Below are positions 35,319-44,205 of a DNA stretch of 64,000 bases, piece by piece. Every line of letters begins with the position of its first letter. Position 1 is the stretch's first letter. The notes below the pieces were generated by a model. It made no database searches. It was not told the origin of the DNA and saw only the letters and a program-made list of their open reading frames with translations. The translations under genes were made by a program, and so were the position numbers. Source of the DNA: an uncultured Prevotellaceae bacterium (GTDB lineage: Bacteria; Bacteroidota; Bacteroidia; Bacteroidales; Muribaculaceae); the NCBI GenBank assembly GCA_946186575.1, contig CAMHNO010000004.1, positions 1 through 64,000 on the forward strand. Reading direction: 5' to 3'.

Positions 35319-36152
35319 TTACCATTTGTTGCGAGTGGCCTGGCGCTGGCCTCGCTGCTGTTGCTCTCCCATTTGGTAGAGGCGTTGCTGTGTGGCTTTC
35401 TCGCGGTCTTCCATTGCTTTGAGAATTTGCTGCATGCTGCGCTCGTCCATGCTGCCACTTGCTTGCTGTTGCTGCCCTTGACCCGAATTGGGCTTGTTTT
35501 GCTCTTTATTCTGGTCTTGGTTCTGGTTATTGTTTTGGTCCTGATTCTGGTCTTTGTTTTGATCCTGATTCTGGTCTTTGTTTTGGTCTTGATTCTGGTC
35601 TTGATTTTGGTCTTTGTCTTGGTTTTTGTCCTTATTCTGATCCTGGTTTTGCTGCTGGTTCTTGAGCTTGAGCTGAGCCATGCGCAGGTTGTAGCGGGCA
35701 TCGTTGTCGTTCGGGACTATCCTGAGCGATGCCTTGTAACGCTCGATGGCTTTGCCATAATCTTGCTGTCCATAGGCTATGTTGCCCAGGTTGTAGAATG
35801 CCATGGACTTGAGAATGCTGTCGGTGGTGACCTTGGTTGCAAAAGTTAGCAATGAGTCGGCACGATTAATCACCCCTGTGGTGTCGCCTTGTGGCACTTG
35901 CTTGATTATGGCAAGCGCCATGTTGTAGGCAGCTACTGCCGAGTTGGGGTTAGCTTCAAGAGCTTTTCCATATTCCACTTCGGCTTCGGCATAGTTCTCG
36001 TCTTCAAATAGAGAGTTGCCTTTCCTGATGTGATTGCGCTCGTCCTTGTTCGACACTCGCTCTTGTGGCTCGTCCTTGCTGCAGCTTGTGAATCCCACAG
36101 TGGTTGCAAGGATGAGTGAAACTATGATTAAAATGAAATGCTTAGAGTTCAT
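35319..36152 (-). CDS. batC: BatC, TPR lipoprotein of the Bat operon
   Basis: 277 residues. A lipoprotein signal peptide ends FTS-C (Cys at 23). TPR repeats occupy about 45-170 (KGNSLFEDENYAEAEVEYGKALEANP, YNLGNIAYGQQDYGKAIERYKASLRIVP). A low-complexity stretch of about 55 residues made of Q, N, D and K follows (about 175-235), then a Gln/Arg-rich helix. The start codon overlaps the batB stop by 11 nt, so translation is coupled. An upstream in-frame start at 36230 is not favoured. Confidence 0.85.
   Translation of the reverse strand: MNSKHFILIIVSLILATTVGFTSCSKDEPQERVSNKDERNHIRKGNSLFEDENYAEAEVEYGKALEANPNSAVAAYNMALAIIKQVPQGDTTGVINRADSLLTFATKVTTDSILKSMAFYNLGNIAYGQQDYGKAIERYKASLRIVPNDNDARYNLRMAQLKLKNQQQNQDQNKDKNQDKDQNQDQNQDQNKDQNQDQNKDQNQDQNNNQNQDQNKEQNKPNSGQGQQQQASGSMDERSMQQILKAMEDREKATQQRLYQMGEQQQRGQRQATRNKW
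35497..35660 (-). repeat. Coding low-complexity repeat in batC
   Basis: Reiterated codons for Asn-Gln-Asp-Gln and Asn-Lys-Asp-Gln give about 55 residues with a 4-6 residue period. The tract is likely to vary in length between strains by slippage. Confidence 0.75.
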
Positions 36153-37194
36153 CTTTCTTAACTTTAAGTTTAAAAAAGTCGTGTTTTGCCAGCCATGGAT
36201 TCTTGTTGTTAAGAAGCATGACGTAGGCAATGAGCAGCAGCAGCGCTATCCATGCAAAGACAGGGAACTGCTCGTCGTTCTTTGTGAATGAATCTTGCGA
36301 GAGATTGCTCGTGCCTTGTTTCTTGAGTGTCTCGTCAAGGACCTCGACGGCATCGGTGGCATCACCCTTGACATAGACGCCCTTACCGGCCTTGGCAATC
36401 TCTTGTGCGGCTTCCTCGTTGAGTTTTGTTAGTACTTGATTTCCCTCTTCATCGACCATAAACTGGCCGTTGCCAGCAGGTATGGGAGCCCCGTCGGGCG
36501 ACCCTATCCCTATCACATTCACTTGAATGTCGTTGCTGCGTGCGCGTTTGGCGGCATCGGTGGCATCGTCTTCGAAGTTCTCGCCATCGGTGATGATGAT
36601 GATAGATTTGCCGCTCTTTGTGTCGCGTGTGAAGGTGGTCATGCTCAAGTCTATTGCCGAACCTATTGCGGTGCCTTGCATCGGTACCATGCTGGTCTTG
36701 ATTCCATCAAGAAACATCTTGGCACTCTGTCCGTCGATGGTCATGGGCATCTGCATGTAGGATCTGCCGGCAAAGACCACCAGTGCCACTTTGTCGTTGC
36801 GAAGCTTCTCGATGAGCTTTTCCATCACCATCTTGGCACGGTTAAGACGTGACATGCCTTGTGGGTCGCTCGTGGAACTGGCATCCATCGAGTTCGAAAC
36901 GTCCATGGCAATCACCACCTCTATGCCCTTCACGTTGCCGGTGCTACTCTTTGCCGCTCCGGCTCGGGGTCTTGCCAGCATGACAATGGCACACGTGAGC
37001 AGCAATAGCATTAAAATGATTCTCACAAGAGGCTTTCTTGTTGAGACATCGGGCATGAGGTTGAACACCTGCTCTTGCTTGCCAAAGGCGTTGAGCCTGC
37101 GCTGGCGGGTCTTCCTTTCAATGAAATAAAGCCCCCCTACAACCGGAACCAGCAACAGCAGGTAGAGAAATTCAGGATTTGCAAAACTGAACAT
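36142..37194 (-). CDS. batB: BatB, VWA-domain membrane protein
   Basis: 350 residues. N-terminal membrane segments (about 8-25 and 55-77), a von Willebrand A domain (about 90-300) with the MIDAS motif DVSNSMD and later T and D residues (IIITDGENFEDDA), and a C-terminal membrane segment (about 320-337). It is the second VWA gene of the operon, paralogous to BatA, and lies 70 nt downstream of it. Confidence 0.93.
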   Translation of the reverse strand: MFSFANPEFLYLLLLVPVVGGLYFIERKTRQRRLNAFGKQEQVFNLMPDVSTRKPLVRIILMLLLLTCAIVMLARPRAGAAKSSTGNVKGIEVVIAMDVSNSMDASSTSDPQGMSRLNRAKMVMEKLIEKLRNDKVALVVFAGRSYMQMPMTIDGQSAKMFLDGIKTSMVPMQGTAIGSAIDLSMTTFTRDTKSGKSIIIITDGENFEDDATDAAKRARSNDIQVNVIGIGSPDGAPIPAGNGQFMVDEEGNQVLTKLNEEAAQEIAKAGKGVYVKGDATDAVEVLDETLKKQGTSNLSQDSFTKNDEQFPVFAWIALLLLIAYVMLLNNKNPWLAKHDFFKLKVKKDEL

Positions 37195-37264
37195 GAATAT
37201 CGTGAGTGTTATATATGATTGTGATATTTTTTATCAAGTAGTTAAATGAGCACCATATTGCGCG

Positions 37265-38263
37265 CTATGGGATGGGCTTTAGTATTGAGTAATGGATAAC
37301 GGCACATGTAAGCAGCAGCAGTAGTGCAGCTATTGCCCATGGCTGATAGCCGTCTTCCATCTGGTTGTGCTGAAGCACATTCATGCGGGTCTTCTCGAGT
37401 TTGTCAATCTCGGCGAAGATGTTGCGCAGGGTGTTCTTGCTTGTGGCTCGGAAGTATTTACCTTCGCTTATCTTGGCTATCTGTTGAAGCGATTTCTCGT
37501 CAATCTCGACTTGCTGCATGGTGTACTCAATTTGGCCAGCAGCGCCCAGGGTGGGGTAGAGAGCTTTGCCCATTGTGCCCACACCTATGGTATAAACCTT
37601 GATTCCATATTTGGCTGCAATCTGGGCGGCAGTCACCGGCTCCACGCCGCCGGCATTGTTACTGCCATCGGTGATGAGGATAATGCTCTTAGACTTGGCC
37701 TGGCCATTCTTAATGCGGTTGATGGCGGTGGCAATGCCATCGCCCACAGCAGTGCCATCTTCGAGCATGCCAATCTGCAGCTGGCTTATGCTGTTAACCA
37801 GCGATGCGATGTCGTTAGTCATAGGCACCTGAGTGAAGGCTTCGCTGGCAAAAATCACGAGGCCAATGTTGTCGCTGGTACGGTTTTGGACAAACTTTAT
37901 TGCCACATCCTTGGCGGCATCGAGTCTGTTAGGCTGGAAGTCACGGGCGAGCATGCTGCTGCTAACGTCGAGTGCCAGAACAATGTCGGTTCCCTCAATG
38001 TCCGACTTCGACCAGCTGTTTCTCGATTGTGGCCTTGCAAGAATCACCACCAAGCAAGCCAGTGCAAGCATTTCCATGGCGAAAATCACATGTCGCATCC
38101 ATTCTTTCCAGCTGCGAGGCATGTTGTCGAAGGCCTCGGTTGTGGGCATGCGCAGCGTTGGGTCGCTCTTGGTGACCTTCATCACGTGCCACACTGTTAA
38201 TGGTACAATCAGCAGTAATAGCCACAACAGGCCTGGATGCATGAAGTGAAAATTGTTGATCAT
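37265..38263 (-). CDS. batA: BatA, VWA-domain membrane protein
   Basis: 332 residues. Two N-terminal membrane segments (about 10-25, 57-78), a VWA domain (about 90-290) with MIDAS DVSSSM and the conserved IILITDGSNNAGG, and a C-terminal membrane segment (about 310-328). Bat proteins are required for oxygen and stress tolerance in B. fragilis; the molecular mechanism is not settled. The gene overlaps the upstream gene by 4 nt. Confidence 0.93.
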   Translation of the reverse strand: MINNFHFMHPGLLWLLLLIVPLTVWHVMKVTKSDPTLRMPTTEAFDNMPRSWKEWMRHVIFAMEMLALACLVVILARPQSRNSWSKSDIEGTDIVLALDVSSSMLARDFQPNRLDAAKDVAIKFVQNRTSDNIGLVIFASEAFTQVPMTNDIASLVNSISQLQIGMLEDGTAVGDGIATAINRIKNGQAKSKSIILITDGSNNAGGVEPVTAAQIAAKYGIKVYTIGVGTMGKALYPTLGAAGQIEYTMQQVEIDEKSLQQIAKISEGKYFRATSKNTLRNIFAEIDKLEKTRMNVLQHNQMEDGYQPWAIAALLLLLTCAVIHYSILKPIP

Positions 38264-39264
38264 TTAGCCTCTTCCTCCTTTCCTTTATTCTCGTCGAGCT
38301 CAGGCTTGGGCTTGGTGAGTTCTACAAAGTTGAGCGCACGCTGGAACGAGATTTCGTTGTCGTCGGCAAGGGTGTGCATGTTAGCAAACTTCACAAAGTC
38401 GGCAATCTCAAGTACGTTGTTGAGCTGGTCGTTAACAATGTGGGCGTCCTTGTTCTTCTTTATTCTCTCCATGATTTCGCTCGAGGTCATTTCAATGGCG
38501 TTAATCCCGAAGCGGCGGTCAATATAGTTGCGCAAGATGTCGGTCAGTTGGGTGTAATACTCCTTCTCTTGACCATTCTGCCACAAATTGCTTCTCTTGA
38601 GCTTGTCCAGTGCAAGCATTGCTTCCTCATAGGGTGGCAGGCGCTTCTTGACTGGCTTTAATGGATTGATGCCCTTCTTCAGCCACTTGAAGTAAGAAAA
38701 GACCGCTGCGGCAATTAGCAGTGCTCCTATCAGCCATGCCCACCAGTAGTTGCTCACGGCATTCGGAATTATGTCGAGCAGTCTGAATGGTTCTTCGATG
38801 ATGGGCTTGTAGTCCTTAATGTTTCCCTCGGTGTCGACTTGAATGGAGTCAACGGTAAGGCTCAGCTGTTTGCTCTTGATGGTGTCGCCGCCCACAATGT
38901 AGATGATGGCTGGCAACTGGTAGGTGCCAGGGTCAAAAGCTTGAAGGGTGACATCACGATTGATTTGTATGTGGCCGTTGTCACTGGCAGTTGTGTCGTT
39001 CTTGCCCTTGTTGGCAATTTCTATCACACTCGTTAGGGTGTCGGCTTCAAGGCCTGCGAGCCTCCCTGTCAATCCCTTGTCCTGCTTGATGCTGATGTGA
39101 AGCTTGAGTGTTTTGCCCATCATCACTCTTGCCGAGTCGAGCTTTACGCTGATGTCGGCTCTCTCTGCCATTGCCGAAAGTGGCTGCAGCGCGAGTGCTA
39201 TGAGCATTAACAAAGCCAGTGTTGTGTGTTTGTTGAGGATCATTGTCTTCGGTAGAATTATCAT
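38260..39264 (-). CDS. DUF4381-like membrane protein of the Bat operon
   Basis: 334 residues (327 if the ATG at 39243 is used, which gives a better signal peptide). Signal peptide ends SAMA; a beta-rich periplasmic domain (about 33-160), a membrane segment at about 175-195 (WWAWLIGALLIAAAVFSYF) and a basic cytoplasmic helical end with YYTQLTDILRNYIDRRFG. A protein of this plan sits between DUF58 and batA in Bacteroidota. It may help assemble the VWA proteins; this is an inference from position. Confidence 0.75.
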   Translation of the reverse strand: MIILPKTMILNKHTTLALLMLIALALQPLSAMAERADISVKLDSARVMMGKTLKLHISIKQDKGLTGRLAGLEADTLTSVIEIANKGKNDTTASDNGHIQINRDVTLQAFDPGTYQLPAIIYIVGGDTIKSKQLSLTVDSIQVDTEGNIKDYKPIIEEPFRLLDIIPNAVSNYWWAWLIGALLIAAAVFSYFKWLKKGINPLKPVKKRLPPYEEAMLALDKLKRSNLWQNGQEKEYYTQLTDILRNYIDRRFGINAIEMTSSEIMERIKKNKDAHIVNDQLNNVLEIADFVKFANMHTLADDNEISFQRALNFVELTKPKPELDENKGKEEEAK

Positions 39265-39282
39265 GAGGTGAAAAAAGCTTTC

Positions 39283-40152
39283 TTAACCTCGTTTCTTAAA
39301 CAGTGCCAGCAGCGATTTTACATAGTCTTCGTCGGTGGCAATTTGTGTCATGTCTACGTTGCTCTTTGTCAAAGTTCGGGTCATCGCTTGTTGTCGCTCA
39401 TACCACCATCGGCTGTAGGCCTGACGCACACGGTTGCTGCTTGTGTCGATCCAGCGCTCGGCGCCGCGTTCAGAGTCTTTTATCTTGATTAACCCTATGT
39501 TGGGCAGGCTTGCCTCTCGCTTGTCGTAGACTTGCACTGCAATCACATCGTGCTTGTGGTTGGCAATGGAGAGACTCTGGTAGTAGTCGCGGGTATCGAG
39601 AAAATCGCTGATTACAAATGCTGTGCAACGCTTTTTGATGCCTCGGGTGAGGTATTCCAGAGCCAGATTGAGGTCGGTGCCAGTGTTCTCGGGTTGGAAG
39701 CTGAGCAGCTCGCTAATGACAAGCAAGATGTGCTTCTTGCCCTTCTGTGGAGGGATGAATTTCTCTATCTTGTCGCTGAAGAGCAGCACTCCCACCTTGT
39801 CGTTATTTTCGATTGCCGAGAAGGCCAGAGTTGCGGCAATCTCGGTCATCACGTTCTGCTTGCTGTCGCCCACGGCACCAAAGTTCTTGCTGCCGCTCAC
39901 GTCAACCACCAGCATCACCGTGAGTTCGCGTTCCTCTTCGTAGACCTTCACATAAGGGTGGTTCTGGCGCGCTGTGACATTCCAATCGATGTCGCGCACG
40001 TCATCGCCATACTGGTACTCCCTCACCTCGCTGAAGGTGACTCCACGCCCCTTGAAAGCAGTGTGGTACTCGCCAGCAAAGATGTTCTGCGAGAGCCCCT
40101 TGGCTTTTATCTCAATCTTACGCACCTTTTTTAGCAGTTCACTTCGTTCCAT
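39283..40152 (-). CDS. DUF58-domain protein of the Bat operon
   Basis: 289 residues. The DUF58 signature YQYGDDVRDIDWNVTARQN (about 47-65) is followed by a VWA-like domain with MIDAS-like VDVSGS. No membrane segment. DUF58 proteins are partners of MoxR ATPases and are encoded next to them, as here. Confidence 0.92.
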   Translation of the reverse strand: MERSELLKKVRKIEIKAKGLSQNIFAGEYHTAFKGRGVTFSEVREYQYGDDVRDIDWNVTARQNHPYVKVYEEERELTVMLVVDVSGSKNFGAVGDSKQNVMTEIAATLAFSAIENNDKVGVLLFSDKIEKFIPPQKGKKHILLVISELLSFQPENTGTDLNLALEYLTRGIKKRCTAFVISDFLDTRDYYQSLSIANHKHDVIAVQVYDKREASLPNIGLIKIKDSERGAERWIDTSSNRVRQAYSRWWYERQQAMTRTLTKSNVDMTQIATDEDYVKSLLALFKKRG

Positions 40153-40222
40153 CTATGAGTTGTGAGTTACTATGAGTTGCTATGAGCTATTATGAGTTAC
40201 TATGAGTTGCTATGAGCTACTA
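40153..40222. repeat. Decamer repeat between moxR and DUF58
   Basis: Seven consecutive 10-bp units of the form CTATGAGTTR / CTATGAGCTA cover 40153-40222, ending next to the start codon of the DUF58 gene. The unit read the other way is AACTCATAGY. A block with TATGCATGCATTA (40228-40240) separates it from the moxR stop. Confidence 0.8.
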
Positions 40223-40241
40223 AGTATTATGCATGCATTAT

Positions 40242-41237
40242 TTAGGGCACAGCAATCTTGTCGAGGATGTTACTTATAATATCGTCGGCGCCTATGTTGT
40301 TGGCTTCGGCCTCATAGGTCAGCCCTAAGCGGTGACGCATCACGTCGTGACACACGGCTCGCACGTCTTCGGGAATTACATAGCCTCTGCCTCGCAAGAA
40401 AGCAAATGCCCTGGCCGCCAGTGCCATGCTGATTGATGCACGTGGCGAAGCTCCAAAGGCGATGATGCTCTTCAGGTCATGAAGTGCGTAGTCTTGTGGC
40501 ATGCGAGTGGCAAATACAATGTCGACGATGTATCGTTCGATTTTCTCGTCGATGTAGATTTTCTTCACCACATCTCTCACGTCAACGATGTCGGCAGGCC
40601 TGATTAGAGGATTGATTACAGGCTTTGTGTTGCCGATGTTCATCCTGATGATTTCTTTCTCCTCTTGACGGTTAGGATAGCCTATCACTACTTTCATCAA
40701 GAAACGGTCGACCTGTGCTTCGGGCAGGGGGTAGGTGCCTTCTTGCTCAATGGGGTTCTGAGTTGCCATCACCAGGAATGGTTCGTCGAGGGTGAAGGTT
40801 TTCTCGCCTATGGTCACTTGTCGCTCTTGCATGGCCTCGAGCAGAGCGCTCTGCACCTTGGCAGGGGCTCGGTTTATCTCATCGGCCAGGACAAAGTTGG
40901 CAAAGACGGGACCACGCTTTACCTCAAATTGCTCTTTTTGTATGCTGTAGACCATGGTGCCAATCACGTCGGCAGGCAGTAGGTCGGGGGTGAACTGGAT
41001 GCGGTTATACTTGGCATCAATCAGCTGCGAGAGGGTCTTTATTGCCAAGGTCTTGGCAAGTCCAGGAACACCTTCAAGAAGCACGTGCCCGTTGGCCAGT
41101 AGTGCTATCAGCAGCGAGTCGATCAAGTGTTTTTGCCCAACGATGGTTTGATTCATTCCCTGAGTGATGGTGTTGACAAAACTGCTCTTGCTGGCAATGA
41201 TGTCGTTCAATTCGCGAATGTTTACTGGATCATTCAT
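40242..41237 (-). CDS. MoxR-family AAA+ ATPase
   Basis: 331 residues. Walker A GVPGLAKT (about 76-83), Walker B VLADEINR, the MoxR signature AKVQSALLEAMQERQV, sensor 1 ATQNP, the arginine region RFLMKV, and a C-terminal lid domain. MoxR proteins act as chaperones for the VWA proteins encoded downstream. First gene of the eight-gene Bat operon. Confidence 0.95.
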   Translation of the reverse strand: MNDPVNIRELNDIIASKSSFVNTITQGMNQTIVGQKHLIDSLLIALLANGHVLLEGVPGLAKTLAIKTLSQLIDAKYNRIQFTPDLLPADVIGTMVYSIQKEQFEVKRGPVFANFVLADEINRAPAKVQSALLEAMQERQVTIGEKTFTLDEPFLVMATQNPIEQEGTYPLPEAQVDRFLMKVVIGYPNRQEEKEIIRMNIGNTKPVINPLIRPADIVDVRDVVKKIYIDEKIERYIVDIVFATRMPQDYALHDLKSIIAFGASPRASISMALAARAFAFLRGRGYVIPEDVRAVCHDVMRHRLGLTYEAEANNIGADDIISNILDKIAVP

Positions 41238-41394
41238 AACTTGTTTGTGAGAATTTCTATTTTTCGTGTTTTGTTATTCTTTGTAGTTGCAAAATTATTA
41301 CTTTGGCTATTATCGGTGAATAAAAAACACGTTAATTAATAATATTTTTGAGTTATAAATGTTAAATTAAACATTGTTTTAACATTTCAGGGGT
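41238..41394. other. Spacer upstream of moxR
   Basis: AT-rich spacer. The moxR -7 box lies at 41290-41297; no other element is seen up to the terminator at 41395. Confidence 0.35.
41290..41297 (-). promoter_or_regulatory. -7 box of the Bat operon
   Basis: TAATTTTG on the minus strand (41297-41290), about 46 nt before the moxR start. The upstream tetramer 19 nt away is TTCA, a weak match. Confidence 0.5.
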
Positions 41395-41424
41395 TAAAAA
41401 AGGCAGGGAGCATCTGCCCTGCCT
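41395..41424 (-). terminator. Intrinsic terminator of the 41498 lipoprotein gene
   Basis: On the minus strand AGGCAGGG (41424-41417) pairs with CCCTGCCT (41408-41401), loop 8 nt, followed by six Ts (41400-41395). A typical Rho-independent terminator. A second hairpin with perfect 8-bp arms (41467-41474, 41485-41492) lies nearer the stop codon. Confidence 0.75.
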
Positions 41425-41497
41425 GTGTTTTAATAGTTGAACTTTAATTCAGGAAGCCGCTTCGCTGGTGCCGCAGCAGTTGTGGCGGCACCGGTTG

Positions 41498-41986
41498 TTA
41501 CTTGAGGTCGTCGGGGGTTATCTCGCACTGCGCAATTTCCTCACCGGTGGCTTTGTTGACGAAGCTCACCGTGATGGTTGCGCCCTTGGCAATGCCCTCC
41601 TTCTTGATGGTCACGTCGCTTGGTTTGGAGCTCTTTTTAAACTGCTCGATGAATTTGGGAATCTCGACCTCGGCGAGGGTTGCGGCATAGTCTTCTTCTT
41701 TCGTGCCTGTAGGCACAGTTACTTCCTTAGTCATGGAAATTGTGTTGGTGGCGGCATCGTATTTGTAGACGGCTGCCGGGTCGGCATGCTCTTGGGTCAC
41801 AGCCTTGTTCAGCTCCTGAACCACTTCCTTGCTGGGGGCCGGAGCCTTGGTGGTGTCGGCCGTCAGTGAGTCTTTAGCACTGCTCTTGCTTGTGCTGCTG
41901 GTGTTGCCGGTGTTGCTGGTGTTGCTGTTGCAGCTCATCATGGAAATCGCCATGATGGCTATTGCCAGTGATAGTAAGTTCTTCAT
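41498..41986 (-). CDS. Small secreted lipoprotein, hypothetical
   Basis: 162 residues. A lipoprotein signal peptide ends MMS-C (Cys at 19), followed by a Ser/Thr/Asn-rich linker (about 20-50) and a small globular domain (about 55-162) with ITVSFVNKATGEEIAQCEI near the end. Not recognised. The prmC stop codon lies 23 nt upstream, so the two may be cotranscribed. Two hairpins follow the stop. Confidence 0.7.
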   Translation of the reverse strand: MKNLLSLAIAIMAISMMSCNSNTSNTGNTSSTSKSSAKDSLTADTTKAPAPSKEVVQELNKAVTQEHADPAAVYKYDAATNTISMTKEVTVPTGTKEEDYAATLAEVEIPKFIEQFKKSSKPSDVTIKKEGIAKGATITVSFVNKATGEEIAQCEITPDDLK

Positions 41987-42009
41987 TTTGTGATTGATGT
42001 TTTGTGTGG

Positions 42010-42864
42010 TTATTGTTGGTTTGTTTTCATTGCAGTGACAAAGCGGTTATTGCCACAGGAGTCGATGTGCACCTCGATTTTGCTCAAGCCCGCCTGCTGC
42101 AGGGTGAGTACAACCTGAGAGGCCATCATGCGATTTATCTCAAGATAGAGGCGACCTCCACTCTTTAGTGTTCTTGAGGCATAGGAGGCTATGGGGCGGT
42201 AGTAGAGCATGGGGTCGTCGTCGGGTACAAACAGTGCCTGGTGGGGTTCCCAGTCGAGCACATTGCGCTCCATTGTGGCTTGCTCGGCGAGTGTGACATA
42301 GGGTGGGTTGCTCACGATGATGTCCCAGGCCTGGCTTGGAGCCGAGGGGCCGAGGATGTCGTGTTTGAGAAACCGCACGCGGGTTTTGAGTTCGGTGGCA
42401 TTGGCTTGAGCGATGGCAAGTGCCTCGTCGCTGATGTCGATGGCTGTGACCTGCGCAAATTTCATTGCTCTTGCAAGCGAGATGGCGATGCAGCCGCTGC
42501 CGGTGCCAATGTCAAGCACTTGCAGGTCGCTCTGAGGGTTCTGGTCTACTATCATATCGACGAGCTGCTCGGTCTCGGGTCGTGGAATTAGAACTGCTGG
42601 TGTGAGGTGGAAGTTATGACCGTGAAACCGCCCGGTGCCTAAGATATACTGCAGCGGCTCATGGCGCTTGAGCCTTGTGATGATGTTGTCTAATTTTGTG
42701 GTGAAGAACTCTGGCAGCTCCTCCTTCTCGCGCATCACTATGTCGACTGGTCTCCACCGCAGCACTTCTTCAAAGATTACTCGCGTGTGGGCCTCGATCT
42801 CACGTGGTGGCATGATGCCGCTGAGCTGGTTGCGCAATAATGATGTGGCGTCTTGTGTTGTCAT
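42010..42864 (-). CDS. prmC: PrmC, release factor glutamine methyltransferase
   Basis: 284 residues. Methylates the Gln of the GGQ motif in release factors. The SAM-binding motif VLDIGTGSGCIAISLA and the substrate motif SNPPYV are present, plus the N-terminal helical domain with RRPE-like PRPETEQL. Normal length. Confidence 0.94.
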   Translation of the reverse strand: MTTQDATSLLRNQLSGIMPPREIEAHTRVIFEEVLRWRPVDIVMREKEELPEFFTTKLDNIITRLKRHEPLQYILGTGRFHGHNFHLTPAVLIPRPETEQLVDMIVDQNPQSDLQVLDIGTGSGCIAISLARAMKFAQVTAIDISDEALAIAQANATELKTRVRFLKHDILGPSAPSQAWDIIVSNPPYVTLAEQATMERNVLDWEPHQALFVPDDDPMLYYRPIASYASRTLKSGGRLYLEINRMMASQVVLTLQQAGLSKIEVHIDSCGNNRFVTAMKTNQQ

Positions 42865-42931
42865 TTTTTCATGTTTTAATTGACGAAATTACACAAAAGA
42901 TTGATATTTGCATCAAAAACGGCTATAAAAA

Positions 42932-42962
42932 ATTGTTTTTTTAGATTTTGTGTTTAACTTTG
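42932..42962 (+). promoter_or_regulatory. Promoter of lysA
   Basis: ATTG (42932-42935), 19 nt, TAACTTTG (42955-42962); predicted leader about 53 nt. Confidence 0.6.
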
Positions 42963-43022
42963 CAAAAAAAACACAAGAAACACAAAACAGTCTCACGTTA
43001 ATTTTTATTCCTCACCATTGCC

Positions 43023-44171
43023 ATGTATACTATCGACTTGAAGAAGATTGAGAAACATCACACACCGTTTTACCTCTACGACTTGAAATTGCTGCGCAGC
43101 ACTCTTGCCACAATAAAAAAGGAGATTGAGGGAACTCCATTTATAGTTCATTATGCTATTAAAGCTAATGCCAATCCTGTAATACTCAAGGAAATCAGGG
43201 AGGCAGGAATGGGAGTGGACCTGGTGAGCGGCAATGAGGTGAGGGCGGCTCTCGATGCGGGTTTTGCCACAAGCGGCATGGCTTTTGCAGGAGTGGGTAA
43301 GGCCGATTGGGAAATAGAGCTTGCTCTTGACAACGAGCTCTACTGCCTGAATGTGGAGAGCTCTCAGGAACTGGAGGTCATCAATGCGATAGCAGCGTCG
43401 ATGGGAAAGACTGCGTGCATTGCATTGCGAGTGAATCCTAATATCGATGCCCACACCCACAAGTTCATCACTACTGGCACCGACGACAACAAGTTTGGCT
43501 TTCATCTCTCGGAGATTGACGAAATTATTCACAAGGCTTTGAGATTGCCTAACATCCACTTGCGGGGGCTGCATTTCCACATTGGTTCACAAATCATGAG
43601 CTTGGAGCCCTACAAGATGCTGTGTTACAAGATTAATGAACTTCTCGACCATTATGAGCAGCAAGGCATTCACTTCGAGATGATTGATGCCGGTGGCGGA
43701 CTGGGGGTGGACTACGAGAATCCTGAGCAGAACACAATTGCTGCGTTCCACGATTTCTTTGGGCTGTTCAAGCGAGAACTCAAGTTGAGGCCTGGGCAGA
43801 CAGTGCACTTTGAGCTTGGACGCTCAATCGTGGCGCAGTGTGGAACGTTGATTTCTCAAGTGCTTTATGTAAAAAAATCGCCACACAAGCGTTTTGTAAT
43901 TCTTGATGCCGGCATGACTTGCTTGATTAGGCCAGCGCTCTATGGCGCTCATCATAAGATTGTTAATCTCACATCGACGTCGCAAGAGTTGGAGCTGTGC
44001 GACGTGGTGGGACCAATATGCGAGTCGAGCGATGTGTTTGCCGCTGGCACGCTGCTGCCTGCCACCAAGCGGGGCGACTGGGTGGCAATTCTCACGGCTG
44101 GAGCCTATGGCGAGTCGATGGCGAGCTGCTATAACATGCGCTCATTGCCCGCAAGCCATTTCATTGAGTGA
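43023..44171 (+). CDS. lysA: Diaminopimelate decarboxylase
   Basis: 382 residues, a PLP-dependent alanine-racemase-fold decarboxylase. The PLP lysine is K47 in HYAIKANAN; HFHIGSQ, GGGLGVDYE, ELGRSIV and CESSDV, then AYGESMAS follow in order. It converts meso-DAP to lysine. Carboxynorspermidine decarboxylase is a related alternative, but the HIGSQ and ELGR motifs and context with an aspartokinase favour LysA. Confidence 0.9.
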   Translation: MYTIDLKKIEKHHTPFYLYDLKLLRSTLATIKKEIEGTPFIVHYAIKANANPVILKEIREAGMGVDLVSGNEVRAALDAGFATSGMAFAGVGKADWEIELALDNELYCLNVESSQELEVINAIAASMGKTACIALRVNPNIDAHTHKFITTGTDDNKFGFHLSEIDEIIHKALRLPNIHLRGLHFHIGSQIMSLEPYKMLCYKINELLDHYEQQGIHFEMIDAGGGLGVDYENPEQNTIAAFHDFFGLFKRELKLRPGQTVHFELGRSIVAQCGTLISQVLYVKKSPHKRFVILDAGMTCLIRPALYGAHHKIVNLTSTSQELELCDVVGPICESSDVFAAGTLLPATKRGDWVAILTAGAYGESMASCYNMRSLPASHFIE

Positions 44172-44205
44172 ATAATTCTTAGTTATTCCTATCAACTCAT
44201 AGAAC

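Noticed and set aside
35497..35660. Possible tandem-repeat or CRISPR element
   Set aside because: It is a coding Asn/Gln/Asp/Lys tract within batC with no spacers.
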